Assembly: GCA_018432935.1 (NCBI GenBank)
Contig: JAHDSF010000002.1
Coordinates: 1-64,000 of the forward strand
DNA length: 64,000 nt
Reading direction: 5' to 3'
Origin: Rhodospirillales bacterium
GTDB taxonomy: Bacteria > Pseudomonadota > Alphaproteobacteria > Rhodospirillales > Shumkoniaceae
The stretch's first letter is position 1; each line of letters begins with the position of its first letter. The notes under the pieces are model-generated. The model was not told where the DNA came from. It saw nothing but the letters and a program-made list of their open reading frames with translations, and did no database searches. The translations under genes and the position numbers were made by a program. Below, in pieces: positions 26,359 to 34,668 of this stretch.

Positions 26359-26693
26359 TCCCAGTTCACAGCGGGGCGAGTGAATGTGGTAAGCCTGGGT
26401 CGCGACCAGTCGAGGAGCCCCTTCCGGTCCATCGAGAGGCCTCTCGCAAGCCTGTCGGCCAAGGTAGTCACCCGCGAACAACGCCTCGGCGGGCAGCAGG
26501 CTCTTCTGCCGGGCCGGTCGTAGTCCACACTACGACGGCCTAACCTCGAAGGCCGCCCGGTCAATGCGTCCCTCCAAAAGATCCGCACCACGCACGACAA
26601 GAGCGGTGGGTAAGTGGCCTGCCGGCGCCAGACTCTGATGGTCGCGCCGGCAGGCCACTTATCCACCGGTCGGCACCATCAGTCAGTACACCT
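26359..26693. other. Non-coding gap between brxL and the convergent helicase gene
   Basis: This 335-base gap separates two convergent operons. I see no supported gene in it. The left part (26359-26600) has a short GGCC/AGGC-rich stretch without clear order. The right part holds the long inverted repeat listed separately. It may mark the junction between the BREX cargo and the recombination module of the island. Confidence 0.6.
26604..26668. terminator. Long inverted repeat, probable bidirectional terminator
   Basis: Two 25-base arms (26604-26628 and 26644-26668) pair with one G-U-type mismatch around a 15-base loop. The core of each arm is AAGTGGCCTGCCGGCGC or its complement. The repeat sits between the 3' ends of brxL (+) and the helicase gene (-), where a two-way terminator is expected. 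It lacks a clear T run, so it could instead be a protein-binding site or a relic of a mobile-element end. Confidence 0.5.
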
Positions 26694-28838
26694 TCAAAAC
26701 ATACCGGTGATCCAGGAATACGCGACTCCGACACCCTCCGCGAGGGCGCCTTCGTGCGCCTGGCATAGATGGTGCTCCATCCCAGTCTCCCTGCGGCTCG
26801 GGTTCGGTGGGGCCTTCACAGCATCTTCGAACGCCTGCCGGTTGCCGATCAGCACGACCTGTTCCCGTGCGCGGGTGACAGCGGTGTAGAGCAGCGTGCG
26901 GTCAAGCAGGCGCGACGGCAGCACCGGCACGATGACGCGCCGGAACTGGCTTCCTTGCGCCTTGTGGCACGTGATGGCGTAGGCGTGCTCCATGTCACCC
27001 AAGTCCGTATGCGGGATGGTCATGTCGGCGCCTTCGAAATCGACGCCGATCGAGTCAGGATCCACCGCGCTGATGACGGTGCCTAGTGAGCCATTCATGA
27101 GGCCAAGATCGTAATTGTTGACCGTCCAGATAACGGGCTCTCCTTCGGCAAACCCTCCGCTTTCTACTCGTCCTGGGGTGAGCAGTTCGTGGAACATCGT
27201 GTTGATCGTCCGGACTCCCGCCCGGCCAGCCTTGACAGCCCCGATGACCTGACTCTCGGCCACGCCGCCCAGGTCGTTCACGACCTCGAGCACCCTTTCC
27301 GTGATTTCTTGCGGCGAGGCCTCCACGAATGTCACGCCCGGTCGGCGGCCTTCATATTTGGGGAGATTGGGAACAGAGCCATTACGGATGGCGACGCTGG
27401 TCTGGGGAATGCCCGTCTCGGCGGCAGCGCGGTGGATTTGAGTCAGTTCAATACGCGGCACATTTTCTGCAGCTACGAGGCTATGGAAGCACAGCCCGAA
27501 ACCGATCGGCGGGAGTTGGGCGTGGTCGCCGACCATCACGAGCCGGGAACCTGGCTGCATGCGGCGCAGCACTCGATACATAGTCGGCAGGTCGACCATG
27601 GAGGCCTCGTCGATCACGACGGTCTGGCCGCGGTCCAGCGCCGTTCTGCCATTATCGACGTCCTTCACAAATCGCGCGATGGTCATCGCAGGGCGTAGCG
27701 TGGCCTCCTGCATCCGCAGCGCCGCCCGACCCGCGAGCGCCATCTGGATGACGGCGCCACCGCTTCGCTCGATGGCGGCGTGAACGGCCCGCAGCACGGT
27801 CGTCTTGCCCACGCCGGCGCCGCCAGTGATGCAGCAGACGGGTTGCGTGGAAGCGATCTGGACGGCCTTCCGCTGTTCAGAGTTGAGGTCGAGACCTTCT
27901 CGACTTCTAAACTCATCCGCGATCCTGTCGAAGTCGACCGGAGCACGTAGCGTGCCCTGCTCGGGCTCGAACGCACCTGATGCCATGGCGACGATCCTCT
28001 GGGCGATGAATCGCTCCATGGAGGCCGGCCCGAGCCCCTGCAGTCCCTGACCCACCCGAATCACGGCATGGGCGTTCAGGCCGGCTCCCAAGGCCTCACA
28101 AGCCGCCTCTGCGTTGCAGCCGAGGGTCTTTCGGAGTTGGGAGGTGAATGCGGCCTCGTCACAGACAGTGTGGCTGGACTGGAGACGCCGGTAGACGACG
28201 GCATCGACGGCGGCGACCCGGCGCTGATCGTCATCGAGCGCGACTCCCATGCTGCGGGCGAGCGCGTCGACCATGCCCCACGCCGAGAAGGCCAGTAGTC
28301 GGTAGGGGTTGTCTTCCAGAGCCTTCACGGCATCGGGGCCATAGATGGTGACGATGCTGCGGGCGAGAGCTGGGCCGACGCCGTGACGGTCCAGCCACTG
28401 GTATACAGCGGCGTCGACGGAGATGGCTTTCCAACCCTCAACCAGCGCCCCGGCCAGATCGCCGCCGAGAAGGTCGATGAATGGGGCTGGGTCGCCCGTG
28501 TCCAGCAGCTCATAGATCTTCTCGCCGAATGCGTCCCACAGCCGGTTCGCCCGGACCTCGCCGATCCCCCGGAACGCAGGGGACTTCGCAATGGTCCCGA
28601 CGATCAGGCGGCCCGACGGCCGCAGAAGCGTCGCCGACGAGGCCTCGACCTGCGGGCCATATTTCGGGTGCTTGCGAATGACGCCGGACACATTCCACAC
28701 CTCGCCGGGGACCGGCTCGCGTGGCATGACTAGTCTGGACGCGACAATGCGGTGTTTCGCTCCGGTGCCATTGGCGATGCCGTTGAAGATGGCTCCGCGG
28801 CCGCTCCAGAGCACGTTCTCGACAACAACTTGCGTCAT
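26694..28838 (-). CDS. RecD2-like superfamily 1 helicase linked to the gin operon
   Basis: This 714-residue protein starts at the ATG at 28838, which overlaps the previous stop as ATGA. The N-terminal third resembles RecD2: VLWSGRGAIFNG, then a helix-hairpin-helix-like segment FRGIGEVRANRLWDAFG. SF1 helicase motifs follow: Walker A ITGGAGVGKTT near 338, Walker B VVIDEASMVD, GDHAQLPPIG, ITCHKAQGSQF and LYTAVTRAREQ near the end. RecD2 helicases unwind DNA 5' to 3'. The gene is last in a six-gene overlapping operon led by three recombinases, so it may process DNA during island movement. A defence role is an alternative. Confidence 0.85.
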   Translation of the reverse strand: MTQVVVENVLWSGRGAIFNGIANGTGAKHRIVASRLVMPREPVPGEVWNVSGVIRKHPKYGPQVEASSATLLRPSGRLIVGTIAKSPAFRGIGEVRANRLWDAFGEKIYELLDTGDPAPFIDLLGGDLAGALVEGWKAISVDAAVYQWLDRHGVGPALARSIVTIYGPDAVKALEDNPYRLLAFSAWGMVDALARSMGVALDDDQRRVAAVDAVVYRRLQSSHTVCDEAAFTSQLRKTLGCNAEAACEALGAGLNAHAVIRVGQGLQGLGPASMERFIAQRIVAMASGAFEPEQGTLRAPVDFDRIADEFRSREGLDLNSEQRKAVQIASTQPVCCITGGAGVGKTTVLRAVHAAIERSGGAVIQMALAGRAALRMQEATLRPAMTIARFVKDVDNGRTALDRGQTVVIDEASMVDLPTMYRVLRRMQPGSRLVMVGDHAQLPPIGFGLCFHSLVAAENVPRIELTQIHRAAAETGIPQTSVAIRNGSVPNLPKYEGRRPGVTFVEASPQEITERVLEVVNDLGGVAESQVIGAVKAGRAGVRTINTMFHELLTPGRVESGGFAEGEPVIWTVNNYDLGLMNGSLGTVISAVDPDSIGVDFEGADMTIPHTDLGDMEHAYAITCHKAQGSQFRRVIVPVLPSRLLDRTLLYTAVTRAREQVVLIGNRQAFEDAVKAPPNPSRRETGMEHHLCQAHEGALAEGVGVAYSWITGMF

Positions 28839-29230
28839 GGGATCACGCGTTTCCCTTGACACATAATGTCCTCGACGGCCGCATACTGCCTGAGCTTACG
28901 GCGCAATTCGAAGTTCTCGGCAGCGAGGGCGGCGTTGCGCTGTTCGAGAGACGTGATCCTTCGCTCAAGCAAGACGTGCTGGGCGTCTTCGGCACCCTCG
29001 CGCGGCTCGACGCCCTTCAGGCCCTTCTTGGCGACGGCGTCGCCAATCAGAGCCTTGGCGGCTGGATTGCGGTAGAGGGCTTGCCTATCAACGCCGCAGG
29101 CCTCGGCTAGAGCCGTGATGGCGACCTTGCCATTTCTCGCGGGAACGGAGTCGGCGGAGTCGAGGTAGACTTTCAGCTTCCGGACGTTCTCGACACCAAC
29201 GTCTCTGCCTGACTTGCCCTTCTTGCTCAC
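28835..29230 (-). CDS. Small HTH plus leucine-zipper protein, fifth gene of the gin operon
   Basis: This 131-residue protein has a basic N terminus (MSKKGKSGRD), a probable helix-turn-helix around residues 35-62 (ITALAEACGVDRQALYRNP), and a C-terminal heptad coiled coil (LLERRITSLEQRNAALAAENFELRR, written here in part). The layout mirrors the preceding gene product and recalls TnpC of Tn554-type transposons, an accessory factor for tyrosine recombinases. It overlaps both neighbours by four bases. A role as recombination accessory or site selector is inferred from context. Confidence 0.65.
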   Translation of the reverse strand: MSKKGKSGRDVGVENVRKLKVYLDSADSVPARNGKVAITALAEACGVDRQALYRNPAAKALIGDAVAKKGLKGVEPREGAEDAQHVLLERRITSLEQRNAALAAENFELRRKLRQYAAVEDIMCQGKRVIP

Positions 29231-29709
29231 TTTCTGGCTCCACGGCCAGATCCCTCAGCGGAGGCACCACGTGGGCCTCGCCGCGATCGCCGCTCCTCAT
29301 CGGTTTGTCTCCCTCGATCGATACTGGGGAGCGGCTTATTGAGGTAGCTCTCGTCGAGGCCCTTTTGATGGGCGTTGTAAGCCCAGCGCGCGAATTGTTC
29401 GAGCAGTCGGTTGTTCTCGGCCGCGAGCCGCTTGATCTGGGTTTCCAGGTGCGAAATCCGCTCTTTTAGGAGCTCGACCTCTGGTCGCCGCTGGGGACCT
29501 TTTGGTTCCGGTTCGACGAAGTTCGTGAAGGCCTGCTGAATGCGGTCGTGGTTAGCTAAGCTTTGCCGGGTGTAGCGGACATGCCGTACGATTTCGATGC
29601 GGTCGATGAGCGCTTGCCAAGTCAATCTACTGGTCCATCCGTCAATAATCTGGACGATGGCGGCAATGTCCGCGTCCGTCAGGTTCGGGGCGCGTTTACG
29701 TCTACCCAT
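29227..29709 (-). CDS. ginD: GinD-like small accessory protein of the recombinase module
   Basis: This 160-residue protein starts at the ATG at 29709, overlapping ginC by eight bases; an in-frame start at 29730 is less likely. It has a basic N terminus (MGRRKRAPNLTD), an HTH-like region (TWQALIDRIEIVRHVRYTRQSL), a leucine-zipper segment near 85-115 (ISHLETQIKRLAAENNRLL) and a charged tail. In GInt islands four genes, ginABCD, are required for movement, and the fourth is a small non-recombinase protein downstream of the three recombinases. Position and size fit GinD. The exact symbol is inferred from order. Confidence 0.65.
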   Translation of the reverse strand: MGRRKRAPNLTDADIAAIVQIIDGWTSRLTWQALIDRIEIVRHVRYTRQSLANHDRIQQAFTNFVEPEPKGPQRRPEVELLKERISHLETQIKRLAAENNRLLEQFARWAYNAHQKGLDESYLNKPLPSIDRGRQTDEERRSRRGPRGASAEGSGRGARK

Positions 29710-31741
29710 TGTCGCCCCGCTTGTCTTCAAGGAGGCCCCGCGCCATGTTTAGGGCCGGACTTGCGGTCGGCGGGGCTATGTTGATCCCGTGTTCCGCGGC
29801 GGCGGTGACGACGCGGGACGGTCCACCGACGCTCACGCGGATGATGCTGCCGTCTGGCACTTTGGGGTCTTCGAGGACGATTAACAGGGCTTCCAGCCGC
29901 GCCACGGTTTCGGTGTGGGCTTCCACCCAGCGGTCCGCGCCCCAAGCCTCGGCGGTCACGCCATCGCGAGCGCGGGCAAGCAGGGTCCGAGCCTCGGTTA
30001 GCCTTTCCCGGACCGCCTCGGTCTTGTGCCGGTTGCCTTTGACGCAGAAATGCTCTGTACACCGCAGGCAGTCCATGTGCAATTCGCAGGGCGCGACAGC
30101 GAAGTCATGAAGGCAGAAGCCGATCTCGGTGGTATGCGCCGTCGGTGCCGCCAAGCGGGCGTAATGCTCGCGGGTTACCGGATCCTTGATGCGGATCTCA
30201 GCCGGCAGCCCGAAAAGCCCTGATGCATCGCCGACCTTGGCGTGCACGCGAGCCAGAAGCTCACCTGCACTCTCATGATCGTAGGTCGGGTTCTGGGAGA
30301 AGTCCTGGCGACCGCTCCACCTAGCGATGGCAAACTGTGACGCCCCGCCCTTCTGCGCCATGGTGTTCAGCAGATGGCGGAACTGATGGGTCGTCACGAT
30401 TATCGGTGAGCCGTCCGGTTCTTTGAAACCTAAGCGTTCGAACACGGAGCTCGTTCCGTACTGCACGCGGGCGCCAAACCCGTCGGCGATATGTCCATGC
30501 GTGACCCGCTCGATCATGCATGGCATCGGTGGCGTTTCTCGGAACTGGTGCTTGAGGACCACGAAAAGCGCCTCGCTGTACGAGGTCCCCGATGTCCCAT
30601 CGAAGACCGGAAAGTCAGGGGGCAGGTCCGCGAGGATCTTGTCTTCCACATCGGCGAAGTGCACCAAACCTTGCTTGAATGGGAGGTGGTGGTTCCTGCA
30701 GAAGCTGAGACCGCTGTTTCCGCCGAGCAGTTCAGTCAGATCGTCTAGGTGCATGCGTCCCTTCGAACGGAGATGTTCTAGCCCAGGGGGAAGATAAAGC
30801 TTCCGATTGGCCTCGTACCACGCCGCGACCCGCCTAGCCTGGGCGGTCTCCCGGCGGATGTTGGCGATCGCCCGCTTGACGGTATCGACCATGGAAGCGA
30901 TGACCCATTTCACTTGGGGGTCGCCACCCTTGGCCGCCCACCACCGGACGCCATAGAGATCCGGGTCGCCGCCGGGCGGGGGCGGCGCTTCGCAGTTCTC
31001 CGGCAGCGTCAGTAGCTCAGCGATACGCGCCGGCACGGATTGCAGGATGGCGCCGACCGAGGTTTGGATCACATCCCTGGGTTTGGTGGCGACGTTGAAC
31101 GCGTCCGGCAACGCCCAAAGGGCAGCCTGGGAGGGAAGCTTTGTTGCGCGTTTCTCCGCGAATTCCTCGCCGACGCGGGTACCTTCGAGGGGGCGCTTCA
31201 GGGGCGAGCGCCAGCCGATTGCCCCTGGTATCAGCCGGTGTCCGTCGAGAAACTCGGCGGTCATCTCGATGTTGACCCCGACACGGTACGCGGTCGAAGG
31301 TTCGAAGCGCTCCTTTACCAGTTCGGACGCTTGGTTCAGCAGGTCGCCGGTAATTGCAGTGGGGTCGGCCGTATTGCCGCCCTGTGTCGCGCGGAGCACA
31401 TGTTCGATGGCCCGGAGCGCCGCCATGCGCGGGGCCGGGTTTTTTGTTGGCTTGAGTCCATGCTGATAGCGGATGTAGGCCTTGGCGAAGCTTTTGAAAG
31501 GTTCTGCCATAGGCTCGCTTTGCTGGTCTCGACCGGTCGTCAGCAGGGTGCAGAAGCTTATTCGTTCAGTCTTGCTGGCGGCGCGCCGATCGGATGATTC
31601 CGTGATGTCCCAGACATCGGCATCGAAATCGAGGTTGGCGCCGAAAACGGTCAGCTCGGTTCGGCATGCGTTGAGGAATGCGGCGAGGTTGTCCGCGGCT
31701 TTCAGATGAGACTTGGGAACGAAATGATGAATTTTACCCAT
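29702..31741 (-). CDS. ginC: GinC-like tyrosine recombinase
   Basis: This 679-residue protein is the third and largest recombinase. The catalytic C-terminal region shows HQFRHLLN (HxxR box) near residue 448, ARWSGRQD near 470 and a candidate nucleophile in NPTYDHES near 483. Past the active site is a Cys/His-rich stretch (CELHMDCLRCTEHFC) that probably binds zinc. The N-terminal half should bind DNA. It overlaps ginB by eight bases and ginD by eight. Three different tyrosine recombinases in one operon are the hallmark of GInt (and RIT-like) elements. Confidence 0.82.
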   Translation of the reverse strand: MGKIHHFVPKSHLKAADNLAAFLNACRTELTVFGANLDFDADVWDITESSDRRAASKTERISFCTLLTTGRDQQSEPMAEPFKSFAKAYIRYQHGLKPTKNPAPRMAALRAIEHVLRATQGGNTADPTAITGDLLNQASELVKERFEPSTAYRVGVNIEMTAEFLDGHRLIPGAIGWRSPLKRPLEGTRVGEEFAEKRATKLPSQAALWALPDAFNVATKPRDVIQTSVGAILQSVPARIAELLTLPENCEAPPPPGGDPDLYGVRWWAAKGGDPQVKWVIASMVDTVKRAIANIRRETAQARRVAAWYEANRKLYLPPGLEHLRSKGRMHLDDLTELLGGNSGLSFCRNHHLPFKQGLVHFADVEDKILADLPPDFPVFDGTSGTSYSEALFVVLKHQFRETPPMPCMIERVTHGHIADGFGARVQYGTSSVFERLGFKEPDGSPIIVTTHQFRHLLNTMAQKGGASQFAIARWSGRQDFSQNPTYDHESAGELLARVHAKVGDASGLFGLPAEIRIKDPVTREHYARLAAPTAHTTEIGFCLHDFAVAPCELHMDCLRCTEHFCVKGNRHKTEAVRERLTEARTLLARARDGVTAEAWGADRWVEAHTETVARLEALLIVLEDPKVPDGSIIRVSVGGPSRVVTAAAEHGINIAPPTASPALNMARGLLEDKRGDNG

Positions 31742-33254
31742 GGTTCGCCTCCCCGCGCCTGCGCTGTTCGCAGCGCCGGACGACTTCGGCCACAGCCAGA
31801 ATTGTCCTGCGGTTGATGGTCGCTATCCGCTCATCCACTAGGTTGAGAAGCCTGTCCTCTTCGGCAAGCAGATAGTCGAGGACGGCCTCATGAGGCCCGT
31901 CCACCCAGGCATTGAATTGGCCACAGGTGTAGCAGGCGATTGGTGCCGAAAACGCACAATGGCTATGTTGACCGCAGGAGCCGACAGGTTTGGTCGGGTC
32001 GAATCGCGGGTCGGCAATTCGCGGCCTGCGCGGGTCATCGCTTGACCCGACCGTGCCAGCAAAGGCTTGAGCGATGGGCGCCATCTGCATGGCGATTGCC
32101 TTGTCTATGCGCTTGATGATCTCCGGCCGGGCCTCGACATAGACCTGGACATTCTGCGTGTCGGTGTGGTCGAGCATCTCCGCGATGATAAGAGTTCCGT
32201 GCCCTTCGACAGCCGCCCTCGTGCCAAGCGTGCGACGGAAACGTGTCGGCATAATCTGGATCGGCTCACCTGTCCTTTCCGACCTGGGAGCGATGTGGGC
32301 GAAGGCGCGGATAATCCTGTTCGACAACGCGGCCGCAGGGAGATGCCATTCTAAGCCCTGGGGAGCCGTCGGATTGCCCGTTTCAGCCGGAAACATGGGC
32401 GCCGTCGCGGGGTCCTGGCCACGCGCCACGAAAGCTGTGCGCGTCCGTTCGGCGTGCTCCGCGAGAAGCGCCCCGATGTCGGATATGATCGGGCGTCGCT
32501 TGAAGGCGCTCCTTGGGGCGGCTCCCCGCTGCTTGGCCCGGGGAACATTGAGCCAGTAGGATTTCGAGCCGTCCGCGTTGTCGACTGCCGCGAGGTCGCA
32601 CACCTTAAGCAAGGCGATTTGGACCGGTCGCGACCCCAGCAACATGAACAGCCGCGTCACGAGATAATCCTCAAGACTGAGGTCCTTCTTACGAAAGCCC
32701 TCGGTGAGGCCCGCGTGGATGGCCTCGAATTCGAGATCGGTGAACGGACCATTCTCGGGATCCATGGTGAGGACTGCCTCGCCCTTGCGGTTTCCGCTCA
32801 GGCGCACCTTCCGGAGGTAATCGATGGCGCTGGGATCGACACCAGGATAGCCGAAGGCGTGCCATTTCTTCAGGGAACCGGCTAGCGACGCCAGGTAGTA
32901 TTCCCTTTCTTTGCCCAGACTATCCCGATAGCCCATCAGATGCATGTTCGTGATGTTGTCGATCGGGCCTCCGGTGCGGGCAAGCATCTCGTCGAAAAAG
33001 TGCTTCGCATACTTGTAGATGTTGCCCGCGTGATCGGCAGCCCGGTGCTGCACATACCAGGACAGCACCATCTTGAACGAGGGAATCAAGGAAGGATCAG
33101 CGCCCGTAAGGGTCAAAAAATCAAAGCGAATGGGTTGGGTGGCCCCCCACACCTCCCAGACGTCGTGGTTGGGATGAAAGATTCCTCCGGCGAAGGTTCT
33201 TGCCGGCCCGGGCAGAACGCGTTCCGCCGCCCATGCTGTCCTATTTCCGCTCAT
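31734..33254 (-). CDS. ginB: GinB-like tyrosine recombinase
   Basis: This 506-residue recombinase starts at the ATG at 33254, overlapping ginA by 14 bases and preceded by AGAGGG. Active-site features are LLGSRPVQIALL (first Arg) near residue 208, PTRFRRTLGTRA (the HxxR box with Thr for His) near 333, and EMLDHTDT with VQVYVEARPE carrying the Tyr near 371. A zinc-ribbon-like C-terminal segment (CGQHSHCAF and ACYTCGQF) follows. It acts with GinA and GinC in site-specific integration and excision. An in-frame start at 33329 was rejected because it lies deep inside ginA. Confidence 0.82.
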   Translation of the reverse strand: MSGNRTAWAAERVLPGPARTFAGGIFHPNHDVWEVWGATQPIRFDFLTLTGADPSLIPSFKMVLSWYVQHRAADHAGNIYKYAKHFFDEMLARTGGPIDNITNMHLMGYRDSLGKEREYYLASLAGSLKKWHAFGYPGVDPSAIDYLRKVRLSGNRKGEAVLTMDPENGPFTDLEFEAIHAGLTEGFRKKDLSLEDYLVTRLFMLLGSRPVQIALLKVCDLAAVDNADGSKSYWLNVPRAKQRGAAPRSAFKRRPIISDIGALLAEHAERTRTAFVARGQDPATAPMFPAETGNPTAPQGLEWHLPAAALSNRIIRAFAHIAPRSERTGEPIQIMPTRFRRTLGTRAAVEGHGTLIIAEMLDHTDTQNVQVYVEARPEIIKRIDKAIAMQMAPIAQAFAGTVGSSDDPRRPRIADPRFDPTKPVGSCGQHSHCAFSAPIACYTCGQFNAWVDGPHEAVLDYLLAEEDRLLNLVDERIATINRRTILAVAEVVRRCEQRRRGEANHG

Positions 33255-34536
33255 CGTCGCCCTCTGGCCCTTTCTTGAAGATTCGCTCTTGCATGGCGAG
33301 CATTTGCTTCGCGGCCTGATCGCGAACATGTCGGCGGGTATAGACCGCCGCGGAGTTCGAGGTTTCGGACCAGCCCTGCAAGTAGCTCCGAACCTTCTTT
33401 TCGGTCGTCTCGGGGACCTTCTTCTGGTCCATCAGTGCCGAAAAGCGGTCGTTCCAGCTGTGGCGGAGCAGGTGCGGGGTGACCAAGAACCCGAGGGCGG
33501 CGCTGAGGTCACGGAACACCTTGGTCAGACCCGAAAGGGAGAGCGGCCGGCCAGTTCGCACGTCAACGAACAGGAACGGATGTTTGGTGGCGCTCGGGAT
33601 GGCGCCACGGACCTCGAGGATGTAGCGCTCGGTGTCCTGGAAGATGGCGGTCATCGGAAGATTGCGCCCTTTCGTTTTCACGAGGGGCTGACGAGCCCTC
33701 GGATCGTCCGGCGAATCGGGCCGTCGCTTGATGGAAACCTCCTGGGACATCGCCTTGATGTCGGGGATGCGGACTGCGAGAAGCTCGCCGCGGCGGATGC
33801 CCAACCCCAATAGCCACTGGACGATGAGTCGGTTTCTGATTCGCGCTCGGCCATCGGTCCACGGGTTGTTGGACGCCTCAGGGTCGATGACCTCCAGAAG
33901 CTGCTGGATGTGCTCTTCGGACAAGCCTTCAGGCAATTGACTCGTGTCGTGGCGGCCGGTCGAGGGTACGCGCGCATCGATACCTTCGATAAACCGTTGA
34001 AGAGCGTCGCGGTATGCAGCGATCTCCGAATCTTCAATCAATTGGCCAATTCGCCGTTCGGCGAGCCATTTAATATAGTCGCGTATAGCGCGCAGTCGCG
34101 TTCCGGCACTGGCGGGGTCGACAGCCGGAGTTTCTGCCGCGTTCAACCGGGCGCGGAAGCGCTCAAGTGATCTCGGACCGCCCGCAGATGCTGCCGGTTC
34201 GGGTCGATCGCGGCGATTGGCGAGTGAACTGATCAAAGACTTGATCGGCCGTCCCGCCGCCTCGACGAGGGCATCCAGTTCATGCGGAGCGAGGAGGCTC
34301 CCCATCCATATGCGTTGATCGAGATCGATGCCTTCGACCTCGGCGAAGACCAGAAGGTGCATGATGGCCCGGAGGTGCCGCTCAATCGTCGCTGCAGCCT
34401 GCGACCGACCTCGGACCTGAGTCGAAATGTAGACGCTGGGGTCGAACAGGGGCATGCCGTTCGCTCGATGGATGAGGACCGGCAGCCGTTCGCCGTCGGC
34501 GGCCACCACCATCTTCGTCCGGTAAGGATTCTCCAT
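33241..34536 (-). CDS. ginA: GinA-like tyrosine recombinase, first gene of the island recombination module
   Basis: This 431-residue recombinase starts at the ATG at 34536, which follows GAGGAAGG at good spacing. Earlier in-frame ATGs at 34554 and 34569 lie at or before the predicted transcription start. An N-terminal SAM-like region precedes the catalytic domain: GLGIRRGELL near residue 240, HLLRHSW near 352, and W/Y residues in QGWSETSN and AAVYTRRHV near 397. It leads the overlapping ginABCD-type operon and is the last gene before the island-chromosome junction, as expected for GInts, whose gin operon sits at one end. Confidence 0.85.
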   Translation of the reverse strand: MENPYRTKMVVAADGERLPVLIHRANGMPLFDPSVYISTQVRGRSQAAATIERHLRAIMHLLVFAEVEGIDLDQRIWMGSLLAPHELDALVEAAGRPIKSLISSLANRRDRPEPAASAGGPRSLERFRARLNAAETPAVDPASAGTRLRAIRDYIKWLAERRIGQLIEDSEIAAYRDALQRFIEGIDARVPSTGRHDTSQLPEGLSEEHIQQLLEVIDPEASNNPWTDGRARIRNRLIVQWLLGLGIRRGELLAVRIPDIKAMSQEVSIKRRPDSPDDPRARQPLVKTKGRNLPMTAIFQDTERYILEVRGAIPSATKHPFLFVDVRTGRPLSLSGLTKVFRDLSAALGFLVTPHLLRHSWNDRFSALMDQKKVPETTEKKVRSYLQGWSETSNSAAVYTRRHVRDQAAKQMLAMQERIFKKGPEGDDERK

Positions 34537-34558
34537 TATTGACGCCTTCCTCATGGTA

Positions 34559-34587
34559 ATTATAACCACAAGGACTTTATGGACATG
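34559..34587 (-). promoter_or_regulatory. Promoter of the gin operon
   Basis: On the minus strand a perfect -10 box TATAAT lies at 34559-34564. A weak -35 (ATGTCC, 34582-34587) is 17 bases upstream. Transcription would begin near 34551, just before the ribosome-binding site of ginA. The region is AT-rich compared with both sides and probably also contains the recombination site of the island. Confidence 0.5.
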
Positions 34588-34604
34588 AGGGGCTGGAAAA
34601 GCAA

Positions 34605-34638
34605 TACAAAAATGGCGGATGCCTTAAGGCACCCGCCA
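34605..34638 (-). terminator. Rho-independent terminator of ssb
   Basis: Two 12-base arms (34614-34625 and 34626-34637) pair with one G-U position, and on the minus strand the hairpin is followed by ATTTTTG. It lies 31 bases beyond the ssb stop codon and is oriented for ssb. It also insulates ssb from the neighbouring island. Confidence 0.8.
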
Positions 34639-34668
34639 CCCTTATTTACACGTTCTGTTTAGTGTTCC

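Larger units (their letters stand above)
1..34604. mobile_element. GInt-type genomic island carrying Qat and BREX (left end outside the window)
   Basis: Three overlapping tyrosine recombinase genes and a small accessory gene (34,536 to 29,227, minus strand) match the ginABCD module that defines GInt islands. The module faces inward from the right end. Cargo to its left includes QatABCD, BREX, a resolvase, a KfrA-like protein and several unknown genes, all absent in type from the housekeeping genes to the right. The right junction lies between the ginA promoter and the ssb terminator, about 34,588-34,604. The left end is not seen, and nested older elements are likely, so the extent is an inference. 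Confidence 0.6.
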
